A stretch of DNA of 64,000 nt from Bedellia somnulentella (GCA_963576735.1 OY755196.1:11079912-11143911), one strand, 5' to 3'. Shown: positions 1 to 10,725, numbered from the stretch's first letter. The notes: generated by a model from the sequence alone, not told the origin. Numbers and translations: made by a program.

Positions 1-20
1 ACAAAACAAATGTTACTCAC

Positions 21-167
21 CGGATACCCTGTACAGTTGTTCTGGCTATATTTCAATTTCAGCTTTTTCAAAAGAGATTTAATCAAAGGATTTTTGCAGT
101 TGGCGTTTTTGATGTTAAAATCTTCTTTCTTTTCATTCTCTATTAATTTGTATCCTCGCATATGGAA
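21..167 (-). CDS. Paralog A exon 3
   Basis: The acceptor is TATTTCCAG and the donor is CCG|GTGAGT. There are 49 codons without a stop. LLKKLKLKYSQNNCTGYP matches LLRKLKLKYDKSDCSGLP in copy B. Confidence 0.78.
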
Positions 168-3100
168 CTGGAAATACAGGTTATATTAACTAATTAGAAT
201 GTACTATATCTAAACTTTAATATAAAACTATTCGGCTTAGAATAGCATTAATTAGTCGTGCCGTGTAGTGTCGGCTTAGAATAGCACTACCCCATTTCTT
301 CCGGTGGGTGTACGTAGGAGGCGACTAACGGTATTGGGGCTTTTAAGGGATTTTTGGGCGATGCGGTTGGAGACCCATCACCAACAACCTTTATTTTTAC
401 CATCTTTTCCCCACTCACATTTCCAAAAGTGGCTGAGGATTTTATAATTCCTTAGCTCTGGCTACCCTTTCTAGGGATTTATAGCCGTGAGTATATGTAT
501 GTATGTATGTAACACCATTAATTGCCGAAAGTGTCGTAAGAGGCGACTAAGGGTGTTGGGGTTATAAGGGATACAATTTATTTTCTAGTTCTGAAGCTAT
601 GACTACCCTTGATTGGGATTTATACCCGTGAGTATATACCTACATAAATACATACATACGTACACGCACGTCTGTAAATCTCTAGACGGAGTAGAAATAC
701 CTCAGCCACTTTTGGAAGTTAAGTGGTGAAAAGAAGGTTAAATAAAGGTTGTTGGTGATGGGTCTCCAATCGCATCGCCAAAAAATCACTTCAAAGGACC
801 CAATGCCCTGATTATCCTCTTACGTACACCTACGGGAAAAAATGCGGTAGTGCTATTCTAAGCCAGCCAATTCACATGCATATACTCACGGCTATAATTC
901 CCTAGAAGGGGTAGCCAGAGCTAAGGAATTAGAAATTCCTCAGCCACTATTGGAAAGTTGAGTGGGAAAAAGATGGGATAATAAAGGTTGTTGGTGATGG
1001 GTCTCCAACCGCATCGCCCAATGTTCCCTTAAAAACCCCAATACCGTTAGTCGCCTCTTACGTACACCCACCGGTAGAAATGGGGTAGCGCTATTCCAAG
1101 CCGGCACTACACAGCAATTCACACATACGAATATACTTATGTATATTAATCAATTACTTACACTTAAAGTAGGCGTAACTCTTTTGACTGTGTAATTTAT
1201 TTGGACGACGTATTTATTGACATCTTTCACTAAGGAAACATTATGTGAGAAATAATTTAAATGGTCTATGTTCTTTGATGGCAGTTCACAGTCTTTTATT
1301 GACGTAAGACCCTGAAAAAATAAACAAAATGTCGTATTGCTTATGAGCTTGTTTGTTTGTGAGACAAAATAATGATCTTTTTGCATGTTACCCCAGTAAT
1401 ACTAGACAACATTCATTGGATCCATTTAAACTTATAGTTCCAACCGCGGGTACTGCTTTGGGAAAACGAAATTGCAATGTAATGATAGCTAGGATCTATA
1501 ATAAGATACCAAGAGAATTTAAAACTCTAAGACTCAATTTACTGAAACGTGAGCTAAAAAAATGGCTGATAGAGAAATGTTTTTATGAACTTAATTATTT
1601 TTTTTCAGAATAATAATATAATTTGAAATTCGCGGCTGTTTGAATTAAATAAATACAACTAATAAAATTATTGTAATTTTTTTTAATATAAATATTTGCA
1701 TGCTAGCATATATAGTTAAATGTGATGGACCAATTATAATAATGCAACATCTTCATTGTACCACATTTATGGAAATAAAAATGATTTTGATTTTTGATTT
1801 TGATTTTTTATTAATGTTAGTGCAGAAACTCCTAAGAAAGACGATAAAGATTCATTCAAATCGGTTGTATTTAACCTAATTATAATATAAAATATATCCT
1901 ATGTTTAATATAATGATATATATCCTATGTCCTTCTACCAGTTCTTAGCTACTTCTCTGCCAATTTCCTGCCAAATCGGTTCAGGCATTCTTGAGTTATA
2001 AATTGTGTAACTAACACGATTTTTAAATATATCACTCGATATTTAAATATATCTAATAAATATATTTAATATGATAGTCCAGTGGGTAGAACACCCGCCC
2101 GAAAACAGAAGGGCGTGAGTTCCAATCCTGGGTCGGGCCTACACTAATTTGTCTTTCCTAAAGTCATATGTGTGGTTAATTTATCATGTTTGTTAACGGT
2201 GAGGGAAAACATCGTGAGGAAACCCACATGGCTGAGTTGTACTTAGCCATGTGACAGTTTATTCGTACAAAACGGCGATAGGCCTGCCCCCTATCACGTG
2301 AGTACACTGTCTAAGCAAAACCTGGGTACCTTCTCTGGAAACTAGATGGCGCTTGCCATGTGAGTTCAGAAGTATTGGTACCTCTGCCAACCCCTTCGGG
2401 GATAAACGGCGTGAACGTTTATGTTATGTTACGTTATGTTATATTTAATATATATATATATATCTTTTTTAGAAAAAATACTCTACATTCATTTGAAAAT
2501 TACGTTTTTGGTACGAATATAAGTATGATTTTTAAAACCGTTTCAGAATTTAGAGATCTTATATTAGTATTCAAATCAACAACGGTCGTAAGGAATAATT
2601 CTACGCACTAGGTTTTATGATAGTTATTGTAAGATAATGACGTAAGTATGTATGTTGTAAGTGTTAACAAGGCATTAAGGGTTTCTGGAATATTTCAAGT
2701 GTCGTACGAGGCGAGGAAGAACATGTACAATCTTTCCCCACTCAATTTCCATAAGTGGCCGAATTGTGTCCCAAAGAGTCTCTAATACTTAGTATTGGGA
2801 GATTTATCTAAGCGATTGTATTACACTATAACTAATACTCATTTAAAAGTGAACGTAAGAGGCGACTAACGGTATTGGGGCTTTTAAGGGTTTTAGGCGA
2901 TGCGGTTGGAGACCCATCATCAACAACCTTTATTTCACCATCTTTTCCCCACGCAACTTCCAAAAGAGGCTGAGGAATTTCTAATTCCCTAGCTATATAT
3001 GTATGTATGTTATTTAAAGTTTACCATTCATTCATATACTCACGGCTATAAATCCCTTAACGGAGTAGCCAGAGCTTTGGAATGAGAAATTCCTCAGCCA

Positions 3101-3453
3101 CTTTTGGAAGTTGATTGGGAAAAAGATGGTAATAATAAATTATTTTGGTGCCGGGTCTCCAACCACATCGCCCAAAAATCACTTAAAAAACACCTAGACC
3201 CTTAGTCGCCTCTTACGATCACCCACGGGCAGAAATGGGGTAGTGTTATTCTAAGAACACTACACGGCTAAGTTATTAATTATATATAAGTTATTAATTT
3301 AAAAGTGACTATGAAGTAAATGATTTCAAAGCTCTTAACAGGTTTAAAGCCGTGAGTATAGGTAGGTTTTAAACAACACAATACCACAATACTTACAGAA
3401 AACACGGATATACTAAAATACAACAAAATTAAACAACTACACCAAATGGACAT
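21..3453 (-). CDS. Secreted small-protein gene, paralog A (partial, exons 1-3)
   Basis: Three exons are joined by consensus splice sites, all in phase 0. Exon 1 (3397-3453) encodes a 19-residue signal peptide beginning MSIWCSCLILL and ends at a GTAAGT donor. Exon 2 (1162-1311) follows TTTTTTCAG and encodes 50 residues with LTSIKDCELP near its start and TVKRVTPTLS at its end. Exon 3 (21-167) encodes 49 residues with two Cys, KLKLKY, and a NNCTGYP end, then a GTGAGT donor. Further exons lie left of the window. Every exon aligns with the plus-strand gene at 27920-32323, and the third exons are both exactly 147 bases. The Cys/Pro pattern recalls insect DUF1091 or MD-2-related secreted proteins, but that family name is inference. 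Intron 1 holds a LINE end and several SINEs; intron 2 holds four family-M copies. No stop or frameshift is seen in the three exons. Confidence 0.72.
260..510 (+). repeat. Family-M SINE-like repeat
   Basis: A complete copy from GCCGTGTAGTGTCGGC to the TATGTATG tail. It lies in intron 2 of paralog A. Confidence 0.85.
525..650 (+). repeat. Degenerate family-M copy
   Basis: It keeps GTCGTAAGAGGCGACTAAGG and a CCCGTGAGTATAT end. The middle is shortened. Confidence 0.6.
645..868 (-). repeat. Family-M copy, diverged
   Basis: Reverse-oriented copy with CCTCAGCCACTTTTGG and CTATTCTAAGCC. The 3' tail end is degraded. Confidence 0.75.
874..1114 (-). repeat. Family-M repeat
   Basis: Near-complete reverse copy from ATACTCACGGC to GCCGGCACTACACAGC, next to another reverse copy. 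Confidence 0.85.
1162..1311 (-). CDS. Paralog A exon 2
   Basis: A 50-codon exon between TTTTTTCAG and AGT|GTAAGT. The pattern L-T-x-I-x-D-C-x-[LI]-P and the end TVKRVTPT match copy B exon 2 (TIIKHTPT). Confidence 0.78.
1370..1806 (+). mobile_element. 5'-truncated LINE 3' end
   Basis: The open frame ending at 1613 encodes the C-terminal tail typical of jockey/CR1-type LINE ORF2 proteins, with IARIYNKIPREFKTLRLNLL and a final FYELNYFF. A 3' untranslated stretch follows and ends in a GATTTT-type microsatellite tail (about 1776-1806), as in many LINE 3' ends. The reverse transcriptase and endonuclease parts are absent. It sits in intron 1 of paralog A, on the opposite strand. Confidence 0.7.
1807..2068. 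other. AT-rich intronic sequence
   Basis: Contains a TGCCAAATCGGTTCAG phrase common in lepidopteran transposon remnants. No gene is seen. Confidence 0.4.
2069..2445 (+). repeat. Family-A tRNA-derived SINE (CTTCTCTGG subtype)
   Basis: The tRNA-like head has an A box (GATAGTCCAGTGGGTAG) and a B-box-like GAGTTCCAATCC. The body ends AACGTTTATGTTATG with a TATGTTA tail. It has the diagnostic block CTTCTCTGGAAACTAGATGG in place of CTCTGAACACCAGGTGAC, which marks a second subtype also seen at 12678 and 47898. Confidence 0.85.
2852..3010 (+). repeat. 5'-truncated family-M repeat
   Basis: Begins at CGTAAGAGGCGACTAACGG and ends in TATGTATGT. The CTCTGGCTACCCC block is deleted. Confidence 0.75.
3030..3270 (-). 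repeat. Family-M repeat
   Basis: Reverse copy with CCTTAACGGAGTAGCC and GCCTCTTACGATCACCCACG, a subtype also seen at 57830. Confidence 0.8.
3397..3453 (-). CDS. Paralog A exon 1, signal peptide
   Basis: Nineteen codons, MSIWCSCLILLYFSISVFS, ending at TCT|GTAAGT. The hydrophobic core plus small terminal residue fits a cleavable signal. The same kind of exon opens copy B. Confidence 0.65.
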
Positions 3454-3605
3454 TGTGATTCTTAAAATACATCAAATGATTGCAAAGATAACATGACAGA
3501 TATTTGATAAAATCACATGATTTAATTAAATGTAACTAATGTGAAGTTGATGTCGTTTTAATGACTTAATTTCGTATTATATGATGTAAAATGATGATGT
3601 AAATT

Positions 3606-3850
3606 GCCGTGTAGTGTCGGCTTAGAATAACACTACCCCATTTCTTCCGGTGGGTGTACGTAAGAGGCGACTAACGGTATTGGGGCTTTAAAGGAATTTT
3701 TGGGCGATGCGGTTGGAGACCCATCACCAAAAACCTTTATTTCACCATCTTTTCCCCACGCAACTTCCAAAAGTGGCTGAGGAACTTCTAGTTCCTCAGC
3801 TCTGGCTACCCCTTGTAGGGATTTACAGCCGTGAGTATATGTATGTATGG
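3606..3850 (+). repeat. Family-M repeat
   Basis: Full-length copy ending GTGAGTATATGTATGTATG. Confidence 0.85.
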
Positions 3851-3892
3851 ATGATGTAAAATTATATTCATCTAATATTTGAAATCCAAGAG

Positions 3893-3960
3893 ACCGTGAT
3901 AGCTCAGTGGGATGCGCTCATGCGGAGAGGGGTCTAGCCTATACCAGGTTCTTGAATCTA
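3893..3960 (+). repeat. tRNA-like SINE head fragment
   Basis: ACCGTGATAGCTCAGTGGG is the family-A head (A box). The rest is scrambled, with CTAGCCTATACCAGG duplicated 24 bases apart. It is not a tRNA gene. Confidence 0.55.
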
Positions 3961-4045
3961 GCCTATACCAGGGTGCTCTGCATTTGATAGGAAATAAAAT
4001 GATTCAATTTTAAGTGATGTAACGTTCATTTGATATATTTTTTAC

Positions 4046-4180
4046 TCAAACTCAAACTTTCAGGCCGTTTATCACCGAAGGGGTTGGCAGAGGTACTAAT
4101 ACTTCTGAACATCATGTGACATTGTGTTCAGAGTATACATGTTTTAATTGGACAGTGTTCTCACATGATAGTAAAATTAG
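4046..4180 (-). repeat. Family-A SINE, 3' half
   Basis: Contains GCCGTTTATCACCGAAGGGG and TACTTCTGAACATCATGTGAC in reverse orientation. Confidence 0.75.
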
Positions 4181-4214
4181 TTAAGTTATATATTTTTAAA
4201 TTAAAATAATTACA

Positions 4215-4535
4215 TAAAGAATAAATAAAGGAAAGAAAAATTTCGACACAGGCGGGAATCGCACCCGCGACCTCGGGGAAACGCCCCCGTCGCTCTGCCA
4301 TTGAGCTACCGTGTCAATGGCTGCCAGCGCGAAATTCTTCTATCCTTTATTTTTTTTTTACACGTTTAAGTAGTGTTTGCGTTTCCTACCTCCGAATTTT
4401 TACTAATTCGGGGGCGTATACCCGAGGTCGCGGGTTCGATTCCCGCCTGTGTCGTAATTTCTCTTACTTTATTTATTCTTTATTTATTAGTAATAATCCC
4501 CACATGAGGTTTTCATGAACAAAAAGATTTAAATC
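4215..4535. mobile_element. Fold-back family-B SINE with target duplication
   Basis: A reverse tRNA-like arm (about 4240-4315) and a forward half-arm (about 4417-4455) read head to head. The forward 3' part continues through CACATGAGGTTTTCATGAAC to an A-rich end. The perfect 12-bp direct repeat AAAATAATTACA flanks it (4203-4214 and 4536-4547), so the inverted structure entered as one insertion. It carries no coding capacity. Confidence 0.8.
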
Positions 4536-4740
4536 AAAATAATTACAGTTCAAATTGCTCTCTACTCGGGGATCTAAACCCTGAACATTTTAGTATATGT
4601 TTCTGTGCATTGAACATAGTAGTGATCTTATAGTATCTGCCTACCCCAATGGGAACTAAGCTATTATAGTATACGGACAGCCTATTCAGGGTAGGTCTTT
4701 GGTGGAGAGGTAAAAAGCCGTGGGCCGTGGGGCTAAAATA

Positions 4741-4944
4741 TCCATACATAAATATCCTCACGGCTATAAGTCCCAAAAAGGGGTAGACAGGGTTTTGAAT
4801 TAAAGCTTTCTCAGCCTTGGGTTGTTGATGGGACTCCGATTGCATTCCCCCAGAAATCACTTAAGACGCCCAGATATTCTTAATCGCCTCTCACGATCTC
4901 CCATGGAAAGAAATAGGGTAGTGATATTGCCGAAACTACATAGC
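4741..4944 (-). repeat. Diverged family-M copy
   Basis: Reverse copy with CACGGCTATAAGTCCCAAAA and CTCTCACGATCTCCC. Confidence 0.65.
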
Positions 4945-4984
4945 TCATAATAAACATATACATAAAATATTTTAATTAGAACAC

Positions 4985-5165
4985 AAACGAAAAAGGATAT
5001 TACACGGGTGCCATACGTTTCACCGAATGTCGCGAGCTCGACGCACGGGAGCTCGAAAAAATATTTGAGTTGTACGCCAGCTCGAAAGTACGTGAATTCG
5101 AAAGCCGCCAGCTCGAAAGACGTTGGCGCGAATCACGTTTCACCGAAAATCTTTCGTATGGTTCA
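4985..5165. repeat. Short GAGCTCGA/CGAAAG motif cluster
   Basis: Within about 150 bases AGCTCGA or a one-base variant recurs at irregular spacing, between two TTTCACCGAA phrases. It is GC-richer than its surroundings. Related CACCGAATT clusters are at 13280-13400 and 15550-15640. No function is recognised. Confidence 0.45.
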
Positions 5166-5454
5166 TTAGTTTGAAAAGCAGATTATAATTATAAATATTA
5201 ATTTTGAGAAAAAAATTATGCTGTTTAGTGTCGGTTAACAATAGCACCATATTACACAACACAAAAAACAAGATGAATACATTATTTTAAAGAAATTAAC
5301 ATAATGTAACCACGAATATAAAAATATTAATATCCAATATAATCACATCAATTAATTAAATGAAACGGTGATATTAATGACTTGGTTCACTTTAATTTTA
5401 TTTATAGTGTCCACCATCTGAACTGAATGTAGTCTAATCTTACTCTGATTGCAA

Positions 5455-5706
5455 TACATACATTCATACATATACTCACGGCTATAAATCCCTAGAACGG
5501 GTAGCCAGAGCTAAGGAATTCAAAATTCTTCAGCCATGTTTGGAAAGTTGAGTGGGAAACTGATGGTAAAGTAAAGGTTGTTGGTGATGGGTATCCAACC
5601 GCATCGCCCAAAAATCCCTTAAAAGCCCCAATACCGTTAGTCGCCTCTTACGTACACCCACCGGAAGAAATGGGGTAGTGCTATTCTAAGCCGACACTAC
5701 ACAGCA
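5455..5706 (-). repeat. Family-M repeat
   Basis: Full reverse copy ending GCCGACACTACACAGC. Confidence 0.85.
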
Positions 5707-5764
5707 ATAATGAGGTCAAAAACATATTTTACGTACCAAAATACGTTATGACCGTGAGTATATG

Positions 5765-6008
5765 TATACATACATACATACATACATATACTCACGGCTA
5801 AAAATCCCTAGAAGGGGTAGCCAGAGCTAAGGAATTAGAAATCCCTCAGCCACTTTTGAAATGTGAGTGGGGAAAAGATGGTAAAAATAAAGGTTGTTGG
5901 TGATGGGTCTCCAACCGCATCGCCCAAAAATCCCTTTAAAGCCCCAATACCGTTAGTCGCCTCTTACGTACACCCACCGGAGGAAACGGGGTAGTGCTAT
6001 TCTAAGCC
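5765..6008 (-). repeat. Family-M repeat
   Basis: Reverse copy with a long ATACATAC tail. The 5' end stops at TATTCTAAGCC, where a family-A piece begins. Confidence 0.82.
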
Positions 6009-6330
6009 ACTATTCTAGCCTATCACGTGAGTACACTGTCCATGCAAAACGTGGGTACTCTAAACACCAAGTGACAAAGTCACGTGATGTTCAGAAGTAT
6101 AAGTACCTCTGCCAACCCCTTCGGGGATAAATATATACGGACATATTATACACAGATCAAGTTAGCCCCAAACTAAGTAAGACTTGTATTATGGGATACT
6201 AACTCAACGATATATTTAATATTATACAATACACATATAAATAACATCCAAGACTAAGAAACAACATTTACGCTCATCACATAAATGATGCCCTCAGCGG
6301 GCGTGAACGTTTATGTTTATGTTATGTTAT
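6008..6330 (+). repeat. Family-A SINE 3' part, split by another repeat
   Basis: TATCACGTGAGTACACTG to CTTCGGGGATAAA (6008-6131) and GGGCGTGAACGTTTATG (about 6298-6330) are one SINE. The 6132-6297 piece has ACACAGATCAAGTTAGCCCC and AACATTTACGCTCATCACAT, a different widespread moth/butterfly repeat tail inserted between them. Confidence 0.7.
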
Positions 6331-6818
6331 GTATACGTTTCATGTATGTATTAAATGCATCTCTAAACTTTTTGCAATAGTCAACTGAATTACGAATGTA
6401 AGATTCAGTTAAAGGGAAGTTACTTAATGTACTTCTAATACCGTAAATGTTATAAGGCAAAGGAAACGTCCCAAATTAGGGACTCAACTTATGTCCCATC
6501 GAGGTTCCCAGAGGTTGGAGTACTAAATCAAATTACTGGTAACTTTCCCATAAATAAGTTTGGCTTTTTTGTACTAGGGTTCCATTGGTTCTAAAGAAAG
6601 AAATAAAGTATTTTATTCAAGTAAGAACGCACTATTTAAAAATGAAGCGGGTCTCTTTAGCCCACTTTTCGCCCCGTGAGCAACCATGGCGTGATGAGTG
6701 GCGAGCTGCATCGCCGCCTCCGTGTTTACTAAAATTGGAACACATATTGGACCCACGAGAAGCAAGGGAAGTAAACTGTCCGCCTAGCCAGAGCCCCGAT
6801 TGATATAAAATTGAATAT
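6331..6818. other. Non-coding stretch
   Basis: No gene or named repeat is seen. The short frame at 6585-6803 has no recognisable domain. Confidence 0.35.
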
Positions 6819-7075
6819 ATGATGGATGATAGAAAATTGGTAAAAGGGATCTATAGAGCTAGTGTGGATGGTAATGTTAGTAGAGGACGACCACGGAGAA
6901 CACACTTGGACCAAATTGAGAGTGTGCTCAAAAAGGCAGGCGTCCGAAGTATGAAGAATAAAAGAGCATGTATGAAAAGTTTGATGGATGTAAACGAAGC
7001 TAGAGAGGTTTGTCAGGATCGTACGAAGTGGCGATCAATAGTCTCTGTCTACCCCAATGGGAACTAATGATAAGA
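6819..7075 (+). mobile_element. RTE-type LINE fragment, C-terminus of RT protein
   Basis: The frame 6819-7067 encodes DDRKLVKGIYRASVDGNVSR, a GRPRRTHLDQIESVL block, the RRACMK-like RACMKSLMDVNEAREV and a YPNGN end. This is the C-terminal tail of RTE-like LINE proteins. The copy is 5'-truncated and ends CTACCCCAATGGGAACTAA, then a GATAA-rich tail instead of the usual TATG tail. Confidence 0.75.
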
Positions 7076-7430
7076 TAAAGATAAAAAATATTAATTTCAA
7101 AATAAAAAGAATTGTTCTCAATTTTTTAAACGTCACAAACTTACGTATAAGTTAAATCTTACTCTACTGACTCTACTTCGGATTCGGAAGGTGTATTGTT
7201 GCGAGAAGAACCCGTAAGAAACTCAGCAACACACATCTTTTCTTAGTCATATTACAATATTGGTGTATGTCTGGAAATATCCTGAATAGAGCCCTGGTGA
7301 CACCAAGCAGTTTCATCTATCATATAATCATTTAAACTATAATAAGCTTTTAAATGAAGACTGCGTTTTATAATTACTTTGAATTTCTTTTCTGTTAGAT
7401 TCAAAATGTCATCAGGTATTTTATTATAAA
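7076..7430. other. Non-coding stretch
   Basis: AT-rich sequence with no supported gene. Confidence 0.35.
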
Positions 7431-7432
7431 AC

Positions 7433-7470
7433 TAGCTGTGCCCGCGACTTCGTTCGCGTGATTGTCGAGA
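7433..7470 (-). mobile_element. Helitron-type 3' terminus (Lep1-like)
   Basis: Read on the minus strand the sequence has a GCG..CGC hairpin stem and GCGGGCACAGCTAG, ending CTAG before T. This is the CTRR end and upstream hairpin expected of Helitrons. The matching 5' TC end is not found, so the body to the right (to about 8238) is only possibly part of it. Confidence 0.5.
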
Positions 7471-8238
7471 ACAAAAAAACGTCGTTTAGTTAAGAGTATA
7501 TCACCTTTTTGAAGTAAAATAAAGAACCAATAAAATTTAATGCGGACACTTATTGTGATGTAGGAACTATTGAGTATTTCATAATGATATTTAATAAATT
7601 TCAGTAGCCATTATCCGGTTGAAATAATAAAAGGTCGTAACTGTGTGTATCTCATTTGAATTAGTGTATATTTAGATACAGTTACAGGGTTAGCCAAAGA
7701 TTATGGATCGCTACCTTGTACGATCCTAGCAGAGCTGCATAATGCATCAATATATTTATAAAGCCCTTTTGTTATTAACACTTCGGAATTTTGCATATAG
7801 ATCATATATCAATCCCGCCCGATTTTGGCCACAGCAACTTCTGGTATCCGGCTATTCAGAGTGTGTTCATGTGCTCTCATGTGACTGACATAGCCAATAT
7901 TTCCGACAAATGTTCTATGACGTATGTTGAAAAATCAGTAACCCTCCAATATATAGGTAGTTATTATTGATGGCCGCAGGTGGTCGGGCCTTGAGCTCAT
8001 CACTCTTTGCTTCGAGCTAATCACGTCTTTTCCTTCCGAAAAGAAATACTAACCGGTTGACAGGAAGGGGGTGAAATTAAATTACTAAATTTCACTATAT
8101 AAAGAATAAAACAAACTGGGTAAGCTAAATAAAACCGCTCAAAAAAGGTACTTTACTATTATTAGGGTTTACGGTTGTTGGTTGTACTATGATAATACAT
8201 TGAATTAAATCGATTTATCAGTGGCATAACTGTAATAG
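7471..8238. other. Non-coding, possible decayed Helitron body
   Basis: No open frame or known repeat is seen. Confidence 0.3.
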
Positions 8239-8473
8239 CTGTGTATTGTCGGCTTAGAATAGCACTACCCCATTTCTTCCGGTGGATGTACGTAAGAGGC
8301 GACTAACGGTATTTAAGGGATTTTTGGGCGATGCGGTTGGAGACCCATCACCAACAACCTTTATTTTACCATCTTTTCCCCACTCAATTTTCCAAAAGTG
8401 GCTGAGGAATTTCTAATTCCTTAGCTCTGGCTACCCCTTCTAGGGATTTATAGTCGTGAGTATATTTATGTAT
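8239..8473 (+). repeat. Family-M repeat
   Basis: Near-complete copy. About 13 bases are missing after GCGACTAACGGTATT. Confidence 0.82.
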
Positions 8474-8579
8474 AATATGCAAATATAACTAAATTAAGGT
8501 TAGTCACTAAGGTCACTACATCATTTTAGTGTTTAAAAAAGTAGAACTTAAAAGATGTCTTATGTTTCTGGTGTTTAAT

Positions 8580-8825
8580 ACATACATACATACATATTCT
8601 CACGCCGTTAGTTCCCATTGGGGTAGGCAGAGACTATCGGTCGCCACTTTGTGCTTTACACTTTTTTTATCGCCAATGTGGAAGGTAATGTTAGTAGAAG
8701 ACGACCTCGGAGGACACATTTGGATCAAATAGAAAACGTGCTCAAAAAGGCAGGTGTCCGCAGTATGAAGAATAAAAGAGCATGTATAAAAAGATTGATG
8801 GATGTAAACGAAGCCAGAGAGGTTT
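8580..8825 (-). mobile_element. RTE-type LINE fragment with internal inversion and target duplication
   Basis: The left part (8580-8650) is the LINE 3' end on the minus strand: TATG tail, ACGGCGTGAG and CTACCCCAATGGG. The right part (about 8672-8825) is an upstream segment on the plus strand coding GNVSRRRPRRTHLDQIENVL and KAGVRSMKNKRACIK. The perfect direct repeat GGTGTTTAAT lies at 8570-8579 and 8826-8835. An inverted 5' segment plus a normal 3' end within one duplication is the product expected from twin priming. Confidence 0.82.
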
Positions 8826-8835
8826 GGTGTTTAAT

Positions 8836-9619
8836 GTAGACCAAAATTCAGTTTTTTATTAAAAACGTTCACGAAAACTGGTTGTGAAGTGACGTGCATT
8901 TGAAGAATGGCTAAGAATTTCAAAATTCTGCTCACCAAATTGGATTTATTAATAGGCAGATTATTTACATAATATATTAATATTAATAAGCCTAATTTAA
9001 GAAACTAAGTAAAGATAATATTTAAAAGCATTTTAGTTATTTTCATAGTCGGCGAATTCACTTGACATTGGCAGCTTGTATTAATTTCGTCTTGCTTGTT
9101 TCCTGTAGCTTCTATTACTTTAACGGACTTTAAAATAAGGGGTTAAAGGGGCTACAAAAATGCAAATTTTATTTTTGCTATATTTTATTTTGGTTCTTTA
9201 TTTTATTTTTGCACAACGCCATCTATCGGACTTTGGATTCCAACTATCAACATTAGTTCTATATTTGGACTTAAGATGTCGTTGCAAGTACTATACTGAA
9301 TTGCGTAACGTAATATTTTTCTTCTTGAACTCACAAAATTAATCATATCTTTTGATAGAGTGAACCGATTTCGATGAAACAAAAACTCAGTTATACCTCA
9401 AGTTACGTATAATTTTTGTATACATTTTCAGGTTTGAATTCTTAGATTTTACGTGATGTGCGCACAAACAAACATATAAACAGACAAACAGACAAACAGA
9501 CAAAAATTGAAAAAATGATGGAAATGGGTTCTGTTACTTATCTGTTCACACGCTGGCTATTTTTTTTTCAATTTCTTTAATGTACAAAAATGACTTTTCT
9601 AAAGATTTATTATATGTAT
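8836..9619. other. AT-rich stretch, LINE 3' remnant at the right end
   Basis: Holds AAACAGACAAACAGAC tandem units near 9480 and a GTGAACCGATTTCGATG phrase common in lepidopteran repeats. The last tens of bases (about 9560-9611) may continue the LINE that the hAT element at 9620 interrupts. No gene is seen. Confidence 0.35.
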
Positions 9620-10035
9620 TAGTGATGTAACGAATATTCGTATTTGCATTCGCATTCGCGAATATTCGCCTGATTTTCTATATTCGCATTCGCATTCGCA
9701 TTCGTGAATATCTTTTGAATAAACTGCGAATATGAAATTGCAAAAACATGGAATGTTATGACAATATTAGATAAATTTAAATGAAACAAAATAGTATAAA
9801 TACTTATAATATTTTCTTTTTGATTGTAAAACGTTCGAACTTAACATCTTTTTCTTTTTAGAATTTACCTTTTATGTGTTTATAAATCACAGTTCTTATA
9901 ACATTACAAGACAAATAGTACTGTGTTCATGTTTAGGCAGTCTTATTAAGTAGGTACATAAAGTAGTGCTTTGATCAGTCTTCGTCTTGCCTACACATAC
10001 ACATACTTTGATAATTATTTAAACTTAAAAGTAAA

Positions 10036-10469
10036 CCGTGATAGCCCAGTGGGTAGAACACTCGGTTATCGTGCAAACGACTAGTGTTCAAATCCTGGGT
10101 CGGGCCTACACCAATTTACTAATAAATAAAGAATAAATAAAGGAAAGAAAAATCTCGACACAGGCGGGGATCGAACCATTTGTCTTTTCTAAAGACATAT
10201 GTGTGGTTAATTTATCATGGTTGTTAACGGTGAGGGAAAACATCGTGAGGAAACCCACATGGCTGAGTTGTACTTAGTCATGTGACAGTGTATTCGTACA
10301 AAAACGGCGATAGGCCTGCCTCCTATCACGTGAGTACACTGTCCATGCAAAACGTGGGTACTCTGTACACCAGGTGACAAAGTCACGTGATGTTCAGAAG
10401 TATTAGTACCTCTGCCAACCCCTTCGGGGATATGCGGCGTGAACGTTTATGTTTATGTTATGTTATGTT
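10036..10469 (+). repeat. Full-length family-A tRNA-derived SINE
   Basis: The tRNA-like head starts CCGTGATAGCCCAGTGG with B box GTGTTCAAATCC; the tail is TATGTTATGTTATG. The target duplication AAAAGTAAA is at 10027-10035 and 10470-10478. A family-B fragment interrupts it at about 10119-10187. It lies inside the hAT element, so it is younger. Confidence 0.9.
10119..10187 (-). repeat. Family-B SINE fragment inside a family-A SINE
   Basis: ACTAATAAATAAAG to CAGGCGGGGATCGAACC is the family-B tRNA 3' half and tail. It splits the family-A phrase ACACCAATTTGTCTTTTC, repeating ATTT on both sides. Confidence 0.75.
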
Positions 10470-10725
10470 AAAAGTAAAATAAACTGAATTTTCAACATAT
10501 TTTGCTTTATAAGATTTTGTTCTAAAAAAAAACAAATCTTTATTTTCTTTTTAAAAACTAAACAACATACACTTAACCGCAGCTTACTTACCCGCAGTAG
10601 CGCTGCGCGCGCCCTGCGCTCTACTTTGAATCATAGACAAACGGCGCCTGAAATTTGTATATTCGCATCCGCCTTCGCGAATGTGAACAACAGATATTCG
10701 CATTCGCATTCGTATTCGCGAATGC

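Noticed and set aside
2069..2140. tRNA gene with A and B boxes
   Set aside because: It continues into the family-A SINE body and recurs in many places with the same 3' sequence.
9160..9342. 60-codon plus frame as a gene
   Set aside because: Composition is that of T-rich non-coding DNA and no homologous pattern is seen.
9630..9720. CATTCG microsatellite as an independent array
   Set aside because: It is subterminal sequence of the hAT element and is repeated at the other end.
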